A stretch of 64,000 bases of DNA from Ktedonobacteria bacterium brp13 (GTDB taxonomy: Bacteria; Chloroflexota; Ktedonobacteria; Ktedonobacterales; Ktedonobacteraceae): assembly GCA_015099395.1 (NCBI GenBank), contig AP024096.1:6675485-6739484 (forward strand), in the 5' to 3' direction. Of the stretch, positions 25,705 through 33,974 are shown one piece after another; within the stretch, counting starts at the first letter, position 1; each line of letters starts with the position of its first letter. The notes beneath the pieces are model-generated. The model was not told where the DNA came from. It saw nothing but the letters and a program-made list of their open reading frames with translations, and ran no database searches. Both the position numbers and the translations under genes were made by a program.

Positions 25705-26316
25705 TTGATCAAAAGCAAATTTATAGAACACAGCGTGGTATCCCCGTTGGCACATGCGACGGAGGCAGAGGAGGATATTAATCCTGAAGCGCGCTGGATT
25801 GCCGAGGCGCAGGTTGATCCTGCAGCCTTCGAGCCGCTCTACCGGCGCTATCATGTACCCATCTATCACTATCTGCGTACACGCATTAATAACGATGATG
25901 ATGCCGCCGATCTGACACATCAGGTCTTTTACCAGGCACTCAAAGCACTTCCGCGCTATAAGCAGCAGCAGGTTCCCTTTAGCGTCTGGCTCTATCGGAT
26001 CGCACATCACGCTGCCATCAATATCTCTAAACGCACTCCTCAGCTAGCCTCATGGGATGCGCTACCGGAAACGCTGCATCCTCTGATGGAGCAGGGTGTG
26101 GAGGAGCAGGTACTGCATACCGAAGCCGTAGCGGATCTACGCCTCTGGCTTCAGCAATTGGACCCATCTAAACGTGAACTGTTGGCACTGCGTTTCGGGT
26201 CTGGCCTGACTGTCCCTGAGATCGCAGCCGTTGTCGGCAAAAGCCAGAACGCCATCAAGAAGCAGTTGAGTCGTATCATTCAATCCTTGAAGGAGCACTA
26301 TTCTCATGAGCAGTAA
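25705..26316 (+). CDS. ECF-type RNA polymerase sigma factor (second)
   Basis: A sigma-70 family factor of about 203 residues. Several starts are possible in a frame open from 25585. The TTG at 25705 is preferred because AGGAG lies about 11 nt upstream. An ATG just before it is out of frame. Region 2 is YRRYHVPIYHYLRTRINNDDDAADLTHQVF; region 4 is the C-terminal FGSGLTVPEIAAVVGKSQNAIKKQLSRI helix-turn-helix. Its stop overlaps the start of the next gene by 11 nt, which marks a coupled sigma/anti-sigma unit. The regulon is unknown. Confidence 0.85.
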   Translation: MIKSKFIEHSVVSPLAHATEAEEDINPEARWIAEAQVDPAAFEPLYRRYHVPIYHYLRTRINNDDDAADLTHQVFYQALKALPRYKQQQVPFSVWLYRIAHHAAINISKRTPQLASWDALPETLHPLMEQGVEEQVLHTEAVADLRLWLQQLDPSKRELLALRFGSGLTVPEIAAVVGKSQNAIKKQLSRIIQSLKEHYSHEQ

Positions 26317-27586
26317 AGAACGCTTTGATGATATTTTTGACGGGTGTAGTGACCAGATGCTTGAGCAGCTTGAAGCTGTGTATCAGGCCAGCACGCCTCC
26401 GGTCCAACTCAACTGGGGGCGCTTCCAGATGCAGATGCATAAGCCACTGGTTGAGAGCAAGCGGCCCTGGTATAGTTCTATGAGATTTCCTGTCGCTGGT
26501 ACACGCCGTGCCTCCCTGGCGATGAGTGTGGCTGTATTATGTATGTTGATGATTGTCGGCGGCAGCGTCGTGTATGCCTCCGGTGGTCTGCCAGCGATTT
26601 TGCAGAGTATATTCAACTGGAGCCCCACCACGAAAACGTTACTCGCGCAGCAACAGATGACAACATTGAACCAGACATTTACGTCTGATGGCTACACGTT
26701 GACTCTACAAAATGGCTATGCCGACACAAACGAGGTCATTCTTGGCGTGTCGTTGGCGCTACCACCTGCGCCCAAGAGCCAGAACTGGCTCGTGAACTCC
26801 ATGCAACTGACGACCTCGCAGGGTACAAAATTACCTTTTATAACGTCAAGTAATGTATTTAACGCTGTAGAGAAAACGGGTAAACTAAATGCATTTATAT
26901 ACACATTTGATGGAGCAGCTATAGCCAGTAATCAGAATCAGCTGGCTTTACACCTGGAGGTCCCAGTCAAATGCACTGACCAGCAAATTATTCCTCCCAA
27001 CTGCACAGGTACAGCCAAATTTGACTTTACTCTGCCGTTTCATGCCGGGCATACTGTAGCGCCGCAGCAATCTGTCAATCGCAATGGCAAGAATTTTACT
27101 CTACACAAAGTCGTTTTTGCGTCATCAGAGACACGTTTATACATAAGTGGTTTTAGCCAATATTACCAGGGTCCTTATAGTATATTCTCCAAACGGTTTA
27201 AAGTCACCCTTTCCAATGGCAAGAAGACGATCTCTTATAGCTGTATAGTCGACAACAACCTTTGTTTGAACAGTCGCGATCTGCATGCTGGGTTTGTAGT
27301 TATACAGAACCTCGAACCTGGCCATAAAGTTGAGAATGGCCTTCCAAGACCGTCTGCATCTTTTGCATTGACTCAAAGGACTTACGGGGCGCAGGGTTAC
27401 TATGTCATGATGCCACCAGCGTTCACAAACGAGCATGGCGATTGGACCGTGACGGTTACACAGTTGGCTGCGCCAGTACCTCTACCGAAGAATGATCCTA
27501 ACCGTGGTACTGGTCCTGGATATGTATCGACAAACTCTCCTGATCCATCTGTTAAGCCCTGGGTCTTCACGTTCCACATGCCTTAG
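26306..27586 (+). CDS. Membrane anti-sigma-like protein partner of the ECF factor
   Basis: A 426-residue protein whose reading frame overlaps the sigma gene by 11 nt. A cytoplasmic N-terminus of about 68 residues, without a zinc motif, leads to one transmembrane helix at about 69-91 (ASLAMSVAVLCMLMIVGGSVV). Next comes a short segment LPAILQSIFNW and a large extracytoplasmic part of about 330 residues. The pattern of a TM helix, a YASGGLP-type segment and a DGYTLTLQNGYADTNEVIL block resembles DUF4179-type anti-sigma proteins of Gram-positives. Four cysteines (near 230-240 and 315-320) may form disulfides. The sensing role is inferred from context. Confidence 0.7.
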   Translation: MSSKERFDDIFDGCSDQMLEQLEAVYQASTPPVQLNWGRFQMQMHKPLVESKRPWYSSMRFPVAGTRRASLAMSVAVLCMLMIVGGSVVYASGGLPAILQSIFNWSPTTKTLLAQQQMTTLNQTFTSDGYTLTLQNGYADTNEVILGVSLALPPAPKSQNWLVNSMQLTTSQGTKLPFITSSNVFNAVEKTGKLNAFIYTFDGAAIASNQNQLALHLEVPVKCTDQQIIPPNCTGTAKFDFTLPFHAGHTVAPQQSVNRNGKNFTLHKVVFASSETRLYISGFSQYYQGPYSIFSKRFKVTLSNGKKTISYSCIVDNNLCLNSRDLHAGFVVIQNLEPGHKVENGLPRPSASFALTQRTYGAQGYYVMMPPAFTNEHGDWTVTVTQLAAPVPLPKNDPNRGTGPGYVSTNSPDPSVKPWVFTFHMP

Positions 27587-27637
27587 CTGGATATGGAACT
27601 GTTTCCTGGTACGTAAGTGGCGTTTACAATGGGAATT

Positions 27638-27679
27638 AAGACAGCGAAACGCGAAATACGCGTCCTCGCTGTCTTTTTT
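27638..27679 (+). terminator. Intrinsic terminator after the second sigma unit
   Basis: AAGACAGCGA pairs with TCGCTGTCTT around an inner hairpin ACGCG...CGCGT. Seven Ts follow. Confidence 0.9.
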
Positions 27680-28685
27680 TCTTGCGCTTAGCATCCGTGT
27701 TCTTTACAATCTGACGGTTGCTAAATGTTGCATATACCCATCATTATACGCTGCACATGGTGAAGCTTTCTGACTTCTTTCCCAGACTCTTTTATTGTTT
27801 CCTTGGTGCTGGTTCCTGTCTGCTGGTCTATTTCTTTGCACGTGATCTCTTTGGCCAGCGCATCGGCTTATTAGCGGGCTCGATGGCGGCACTCTATTCG
27901 CTCTTGTGGTGGTATGGGCGTTGGTCTTGCTCCGGCAGCAGCGACTTTCACTCAAGAAAGCGGTACAGGCAGCGCTCATTATTATCGTTGTTGCCTGCGC
28001 GGTGATTGCTCCCTGGACGATCCGTAACTATATGCTCTTGCATCGTTTTGTCCCTGTTGCTCTTGGCACTGCACAGGCACTCGGGGGAGCCTATAACGAT
28101 ACCACGTTACACCCGAATGCTATGGGTGATATGCCTTGGATGCCCAAAGGAAGCCCCATGGCTCGAAGTATGTGGATTAACTTACATGGAGAGGGCTTAT
28201 GGCTCGATGCGCAAACAAACAAATTGCGTTTACCGCCATCTCAGGTTACCAATGCCGGTATTACAGCGTATATGGAATACTGGGTACCCATCCATCTCCG
28301 TGATATGCCGCGTCTGCTAGTGCTTCGCCTGATCAATACCTTCACACCCTACACGTCGGAGAATGGCTTACCCATGATCCAATTTCCTACGCGGATCTCA
28401 TCGATCGTGGTTTGGGATCTGGTCTGGTACACCACCCCACTAATCCTGCTGCTGGCAGCTAGAGGTCTCATCGTTACCTGGCGGCGTTGGCGGCAAGATC
28501 TTCTACCGGTCTACCTCATCATAGTGCTGACAATCGGTACCAATCTGGCAACCTACGGGAGTTCGCGCTTTCGTGCTCCCATTGAACCGCTCTTCGTCAT
28601 CCTTGCCACGGGCTTCTTCTGGTGGCTCTGCACAGACGAACCGGGTACGAGACGTTATCGCCGCCGCCAGAAGCAACAGAGCTAG
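27663..28685 (+). pseudogene. Decayed GT39/ArnT-type membrane glycosyltransferase
   Basis: Three pieces in different frames read like one membrane glycosyltransferase. About 27663-27731 gives LALSIRVLYNLTVA, the usual first membrane helix of the family. 27757-27925 gives RLFYCFLGAGSCLLVYFFARDLFGQRIGLLAG, a typical mid-protein helix pair. From 27906 a third frame encodes 259 residues starting with a hydrophobic helix and PWTIRNY, the family's C-terminal half. The acidic catalytic loop and about 80-100 further residues between pieces are missing, so deletions as well as frameshifts are needed. The first piece overlaps the terminator of the upstream gene. The C-terminal 259-residue part could still be expressed as a small membrane protein. 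Confidence 0.6.
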
Positions 28686-28696
28686 TTATTGAGAAG

Positions 28697-28731
28697 AGAG
28701 AAGCGGAATACATATTATATTCCACTTCTCT
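28697..28731. terminator. Hairpin between the decayed GT39 gene and carB
   Basis: Fourteen-nt arms (AGAGAAGCGGAATA and near complement, one mismatch) with a 7-nt loop. It has no strong T tract, so it may be a weak terminator for either strand. Confidence 0.5.
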
Positions 28732-28746
28732 GTACGGTGGTCTATG

Positions 28747-31700
28747 CTAGCGTACTGTTGCTTGCTCCTGTGTATTTTTGTTGGTGCTATTGGATTCGTC
28801 CTCGACTGTGTATTCATCCCAGGCTTTGATTGGTAGTTGTGCAAGCTCTTTTATGGCAAGAGCTTTGAGTAGGAGACGGGCCTGCTTGATCTTGGTGATC
28901 AGTTGAATGTTGCTATCGACGGCGATCCGGCGCAGGCGATAGTTGTCGTCGAAGTCACGCTGGAGTGGTCCGGCGACGAAGATGAGGGCGAGGTCAATCT
29001 GCTGATTGTGGAAGAGTTCGGCTCGCTGATCTGCTCCTGCTGGCGTTTTTTCGTCGACGAGGATCGCTGCGATCTGTTGCTGCTTCAGATACTCCCATGT
29101 CTCGCGAGGTGCGTAGATGGGGAGGTTGAGCGCTTGCAGGTGGGGTAGACTGGTCACGAGTGCGTTTTGCTTGGTGGCTCCACGGACACTCAGGAAGATA
29201 CCTTTGCGCGGGATGACGCCTCCGGTGGCGAGGCTGGCTTTGAGATAGGCCTCTTCCAGGTCGTCACCGAAGCAGGCGACTTCACCGGTAGAGGACATCT
29301 CGACACCCAGGACCGGGTCAGCGCCTGTCAGTCGTGAAAAGGAGAACTGTGGCGCTTTGATGGCGACGAAGGGGATCTGTGGCATGCTGACTTCTGGCAT
29401 CTCGTCGTTGAAGATGGCGGCGACAAAGAGCTGCATAAAGTTGATGTCGGTGATCTTCGAGATGAACGGGAAGGTGCGCGAGGCACGCAGGTTGGTCTCG
29501 ATGACGTAGATCTGCTCGTCTTTGACTAAGAATTGGATGTTGATTGGACCAGTGACTTCTAGTGCTGAGACGATCTGTCGTCCAATGCTAGTGATCTGCT
29601 CCTGAAGGTCTGGTGTAAGATCCTGGGGCGGCAGAACGATGGTTGCGTCGCCCGAATGGACACCTGCATTTTCGATATGTTCAGAGATGACGCTGGCTTT
29701 GACGCTGCCGTGTTGTGCGATGGCGTCGAACTCGATCTCGCGTGCATACTCAAAGAAGCGTGAGACTGTGACCGGGTGCTCGGGCGAGACGGCACGGGCC
29801 TCCTGTACGTACTGGGCCAGTTCGTCGTAGTCGTCGCAGACCTTCATGGCGCTACCGGAGAGGACGTAGGAAGGGCGCACAAGGAGCGGATAGCCGCTGC
29901 GCTGTGCGAAGGCGTCAATCTCGGTCAGGGTATTAAAGCTGTTCCATTCCGGTTGCTGGATACCAAGCGTGTCCAGTAGCTGTGAGAAGGTACTACGGTT
30001 CTCGGCGCGGTCGATATTACGAGCAGCGGTACCGAGCAGGTGGCAGCCGTAGGCATAGAGGCTTTGCGCACGGTTGTTTGGTGTCTGGCCACCGACAGAG
30101 ACGATCAGGCCCTGCGGCTGCTCAAAGTCGTAGATATCGGCGATGCGTTCGAAGGTGAGCTCTTCAAAGTAGAGACGATCCGAGATGTCGTAGTCGGTAG
30201 AGACCGTTTCAGGATTGCTATTGATGATGATCGACTGCTTTCCGTAGCTTTTGAGCGCTTCTACGGTATTGACACTGGTCCAGTCGAACTCGACCGATGA
30301 GCCGATGCGATAGGGACCCGAGCCAAGGACGATGACGCCGTTATCCTGCGCGGCTGCGACATCGTGATGGCGTGCGTTATAGGTCATATACAGATAGTTC
30401 GTCTCAGATGGGAACTCAGCTGCCAGGGTATCGATCTGCAAGACCGCTGGCGTCACCTCGAGCTGTTTACGCTGCTGACGTATGGCGAGTTCATCCTGTC
30501 CACTGAGGTCTGCAATCCGTTTGTCGGATATGCCCAGTTGTTTGAGTTGCCAGAGCTGTTCGCTACTGAACTGTATAGCGGGCTGAATGCTCTGCTCTGC
30601 GCTGATAATAGTGCTGATGCGCTCTAAAAACCAGGGATTGATGCCGGTCTTTTCGTAGATGGTTGCGATGGTCACCCCATGTTGTAGTGCGTGGGCTACG
30701 GCGAAGGGACGTAGTGGGGTCGGGGTCGTAAGATAGTGCTCGCATTCCTCGGCATCTGCGAAGAAGGTATCTGCTGGGATTGCGCCATCGTAGCCTTGCT
30801 CCAACATACGCAGACCCTTCTGGTATGCCTCCTCAAAGGTACGCCCGATACCCATCACTTCTCCAACGGACTTCATACCAGTACCGATGGTCTGGTCGAT
30901 CCCTTTGAATTTGGCCATATCCCAGCGTGGGATCTTGACGACCAGGTAGTCGAGGCTGGGCTCGAAGCAGGCTTTGGTGATACCGGTAACTTTGTTGGTG
31001 AGCTCGGTAAGTCCGTAGCCAAGGGAGAGCCGTGTGGCGACGTAGGCCAGTGGATATCCTGTAACTTTACTGGCGAGTGCGGAGCTGCGCGAGAGGCGGG
31101 CGTTGACCTCAATGACGTAATACTGCGAACTGAGGGGGTCAAGTGCGTACTGCACGTTACACTCACCGACAATCCCCAGGCTGCGTACGATGGCTATCGA
31201 GGCGGCTCGCAGAGTGTGATACTCGGTATTGGTTAGCGTCTGGCTGGGGGCGACGACGATCGATTCGCCGGTATGGATGCCTAATGGGTCCATATTCTCC
31301 ATATTACAGACGGTGATGCAGTTGTCATGGCGATCACGCACGACCTCGTATTCGATCTCTTTATAGTGGTGGAGATAGCGCTCGATTAAGACCTGTGGAG
31401 CGAACGAGAAGGCGTGCTCGGTAATCTGATGCAGTTCATCCCTGGTGTGGGCGATGCCGGAGCCCTGTCCACCGAGCGCGAAGCCCGCACGGACCATCAG
31501 CGGATAACCCATTTGCTCTCCTAATAGGAGCGCCTCTTCGATGCTGGTCGCACTCTGGCTCTGTGGCGTTGGGATATTGATGCTATGCAGGTGTTCTGCA
31601 AACTTCTGCCGATCCTCAGTCAGGATGATGGCTGAGATCGGAGTGCCCAGGATGCGTACATTATGTTTTTCCAGAACCCCTTGCTCATAGAGGGCGATGC

Positions 31701-31986
31701 CACAGTTGAGCGCTGTCTGGCCTCCAAAGGCGAGCAGGATGCTATCAGGCTGTTCACGCTCGATGACACGCTCTACAAAGTAGGGAGTGACCGGGAGAAA
31801 GTAGACCCGGTCGGCTAGTAGTTTGGATGTCTGAATCGTTGCAATATTTGGATTGATCAGGACAGTCTGTAGCCCCTCTTCTTTCAGGGCTTTGAGGGCC
31901 TGTGATCCTGAGTAATCAAACTCGCCCGCTTGTCCGATCTTGAGTGCGCCGGAGCCCAGGAGCAAGACTTTGCGTGGTTGTTCCAT
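28747..31986 (-). CDS. carB: Carbamoyl-phosphate synthase large subunit
   Basis: Makes carbamoyl phosphate from bicarbonate, ammonia (channelled from CarA) and two ATP; feeds arginine and pyrimidines. The 1079-residue length is typical. The duplicated ATP-grasp halves are evident: GQAGEFDYSGSQALKALKEEG near the start, and GSGPYRIGSSVEFDWTSVN in the second half. EVNARLSRSSALASKVTGYP (first half) and IETNLRASRTFPFISK (second half) hold the metal-binding residues. The MGS-like allosteric domain runs from about 940. It starts 21 nt after carA and is co-transcribed from the carA T-box leader. Confidence 0.98.
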   Translation of the reverse strand: MEQPRKVLLLGSGALKIGQAGEFDYSGSQALKALKEEGLQTVLINPNIATIQTSKLLADRVYFLPVTPYFVERVIEREQPDSILLAFGGQTALNCGIALYEQGVLEKHNVRILGTPISAIILTEDRQKFAEHLHSINIPTPQSQSATSIEEALLLGEQMGYPLMVRAGFALGGQGSGIAHTRDELHQITEHAFSFAPQVLIERYLHHYKEIEYEVVRDRHDNCITVCNMENMDPLGIHTGESIVVAPSQTLTNTEYHTLRAASIAIVRSLGIVGECNVQYALDPLSSQYYVIEVNARLSRSSALASKVTGYPLAYVATRLSLGYGLTELTNKVTGITKACFEPSLDYLVVKIPRWDMAKFKGIDQTIGTGMKSVGEVMGIGRTFEEAYQKGLRMLEQGYDGAIPADTFFADAEECEHYLTTPTPLRPFAVAHALQHGVTIATIYEKTGINPWFLERISTIISAEQSIQPAIQFSSEQLWQLKQLGISDKRIADLSGQDELAIRQQRKQLEVTPAVLQIDTLAAEFPSETNYLYMTYNARHHDVAAAQDNGVIVLGSGPYRIGSSVEFDWTSVNTVEALKSYGKQSIIINSNPETVSTDYDISDRLYFEELTFERIADIYDFEQPQGLIVSVGGQTPNNRAQSLYAYGCHLLGTAARNIDRAENRSTFSQLLDTLGIQQPEWNSFNTLTEIDAFAQRSGYPLLVRPSYVLSGSAMKVCDDYDELAQYVQEARAVSPEHPVTVSRFFEYAREIEFDAIAQHGSVKASVISEHIENAGVHSGDATIVLPPQDLTPDLQEQITSIGRQIVSALEVTGPINIQFLVKDEQIYVIETNLRASRTFPFISKITDINFMQLFVAAIFNDEMPEVSMPQIPFVAIKAPQFSFSRLTGADPVLGVEMSSTGEVACFGDDLEEAYLKASLATGGVIPRKGIFLSVRGATKQNALVTSLPHLQALNLPIYAPRETWEYLKQQQIAAILVDEKTPAGADQRAELFHNQQIDLALIFVAGPLQRDFDDNYRLRRIAVDSNIQLITKIKQARLLLKALAIKELAQLPIKAWDEYTVEDESNSTNKNTQEQATVR

Positions 31987-32007
31987 TCTTCGCTATATCT
32001 CCAGTCG

Positions 32008-33102
32008 TTAGAACTGTTCTAAAAAGTAGTCAAAGACCCATTCGGTATCGACTGGTCCGGGTGCAGCTTCAGGATGGAACTGGACCGACATGAAGGGCTG
32101 GGAGGTATGCATGATACCTTCGTTGGTGCCGTCGTTGGCATTGGTGAACCAGGGTTTGAAGTCGGGTGGGACGCTACCTACTGCGAAGCCATGATTCTGA
32201 GTAGTGATATAACAGCGAGGGCTATCCTGCATGATACAGGGCTGGTTCTGGCTGCGATGCCCAAACTTCATCTTGTAGGTATCGCCGCCTGCTGCCAGCG
32301 TCAAGATCTGGTTGCCCATGCAGATGCCCAGTGTTGGTACACGCTGCTCTAAAGCATGACGTGCTGTCTGGATGGTCTCCTGCGCCAATTTGGGGTTGCC
32401 GGGCCCATTGGAGATAATAATGCCATCGAAGTGGATGTCGCTGTGGTCCGAGAAGAGATCATAGTTCCAGGGGACCGTGACGACTTTGACGTCGCGCCGT
32501 GTCAGGCAGCGCACGATATTCCGTTTCGCGCCACAGTCGATTAGCGCAATGGTCTTCTGACCTGTGCCGGTAATCTGGACATGGTCAGTCGAGACTTTCG
32601 CGATCTGGTTTTCCTGGTTAGGATCGTAGAAGGGGATATCCTGCTCAAAGACAATTTTGCCGAGGAGCGCACCGTGTGTACGGATATGCTGGGTGAGCAG
32701 GCGGGTGTCTTTAATCTCCAGTGCCGGGATCTGTTGTTGCTGGAGCCAGGTGCTTAACGTCATCGTGCTCTGGGCGTGGGAGGGTGTATCAATATATTGG
32801 GAGACGATGAGCCCCGTTACATGAATGTGGTCGTCCTCCCATAACTCTTTGCGTGGCACACCATAGTTACCGACGAGCGGATACGTCATGACCAGCAATT
32901 GACCGGCAAAGGATGCATCGGTCAGAGCCTCTGGATAGCCGACCATACCGGTACTAAAAACGACCTCGCCTGCTCCTGCCTGGTGATACCCGAATGAGCG
33001 GCCCTCAAAGGATGTCCCATCCTCTAACACTAATGTACCATAACGTAGTTGCTCTTGCCCCTGCTGTTGCGTATGTTTCTGTGGGTTGGAGAGTACTTGC
33101 AT
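32008..33102 (-). CDS. carA: Carbamoyl-phosphate synthase small subunit (glutaminase)
   Basis: Class I glutamine amidotransferase that hydrolyses glutamine and passes ammonia to CarB. In the 364-residue protein the nucleophile is Cys261 in LGICMGNQIL, and the triad is completed by His343 and Glu345 in QFHPEAAPGP. The usual GICLGHQ motif is GICMGNQ here, so the residue two after the catalytic cysteine's glycine is Asn. The N-terminal domain (GYHQAGAGEVVFSTGMVGYPEAL) is the CarB-binding part. Only an Arg T-box precedes the operon, although CarAB also serves pyrimidine synthesis. Confidence 0.97.
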   Translation of the reverse strand: MQVLSNPQKHTQQQGQEQLRYGTLVLEDGTSFEGRSFGYHQAGAGEVVFSTGMVGYPEALTDASFAGQLLVMTYPLVGNYGVPRKELWEDDHIHVTGLIVSQYIDTPSHAQSTMTLSTWLQQQQIPALEIKDTRLLTQHIRTHGALLGKIVFEQDIPFYDPNQENQIAKVSTDHVQITGTGQKTIALIDCGAKRNIVRCLTRRDVKVVTVPWNYDLFSDHSDIHFDGIIISNGPGNPKLAQETIQTARHALEQRVPTLGICMGNQILTLAAGGDTYKMKFGHRSQNQPCIMQDSPRCYITTQNHGFAVGSVPPDFKPWFTNANDGTNEGIMHTSQPFMSVQFHPEAAPGPVDTEWVFDYFLEQF

Positions 33103-33229
33103 GTGCGCACCTCTTCTTCCTGACTGTCTTGCTCTTCAAAGGTCAGAAGGCAGGGGAGCGTAGAGCATCCCTTGTTTTGAACACGTTGAAGAACACAAAA
33201 AAAGTTGGAATATATGGAAGACGCGAGGT

Positions 33230-33640
33230 AAAAAAATACTCGCCCCCTCCATCTGCTCTGAAGGGACGAGATTAGTCGCTGAGGAAGGAGCCCTGCTTAT
33301 GCTGCTGCTACTTCTCGCGGGTGCTAAGCCCGTGGTACCACCCCAATTGTCACTATCGGCTGTGCCGCTGCTTCTCTCCAGGTTCGTAAGAATGTGAGAG
33401 AAGTGATAGTAACCACTTTTCCTGGTTTTTTATACGACCTGGGAACCACCCACCTGCCCTACTTGTCTTGTACGCTATACCTGGTCTCCATGAGTACATG
33501 GGAGAGGATGCTGCATACAAGGCTTTCTTCGGCCAGCCGCTCACGAATGCGTTCTGAGAAGGTATTACCGCTCCGACCTCTCACTCTCTATCGGATCGCT
33601 GTTGGCTACGGTTCTCATACTCTTTTCGCTCAACACGGGT
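33230..33640 (-). promoter_or_regulatory. T-box riboswitch specific for tRNA-Arg, upstream of carAB
   Basis: On the - strand: AGTA in Stem I, helix TGAGAA/TTCTCA, then GAA and the specifier CGC (33551-33549, arginine) followed by A. The K-turn side and GAGCGGCTGGCCGAAGAAAG block match the argH leader. A stem closed by CTTGTA/TACAAG is expanded by about 45 nt relative to argH. The antiterminator GGGGTGGTACCACGG is at 33331-33344. The terminator has an 11-bp stem beginning CTCGTCCCTTC and ends in seven Ts at about 33230. Confidence 0.92.
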
Positions 33641-33666
33641 CTTGTTTTATTTTTGTCTCTCCAAAA

Positions 33667-33695
33667 AGATTACCATTCTGCTTGCGGATTGTCAA
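33667..33695 (-). promoter_or_regulatory. Predicted sigma-A promoter of carAB
   Basis: On the - strand: TTGACA (33695-33690), 17-nt spacer, TAATCT (33672-33667). Confidence 0.75.
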
Positions 33696-33864
33696 TGAGC
33701 TAGAGGGCTTTAGAGATGTGAGTCGTGCACACTATCTTTCTCAACGTTATGTAGAAATTTTACCATGTAGCTTCCCATTGGACATAAACTCCAGAGCTTC
33801 AACCTTGAAGAGCGGCAATATTTTTTTCTGCAAGAATATTGATCAAATTTTGAGATTTTGCTAC

Positions 33865-33893
33865 TTGACAGTAAAATAACAGTGTGTTATAGG
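33865..33893 (+). promoter_or_regulatory. Predicted sigma-A promoter of the 33975 gene
   Basis: TTGACA (33865-33870), 17-nt spacer, TATAGG (33888-33893), about 80 nt before the ATG. Confidence 0.75.
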
Positions 33894-33974
33894 GTATATA
33901 GCATAATGTTATGTGATTATCTAATGAAGAACTGCTGCAGCGCTTAGGGGCAGTCCGTCGAGGAGTAACCTTCT

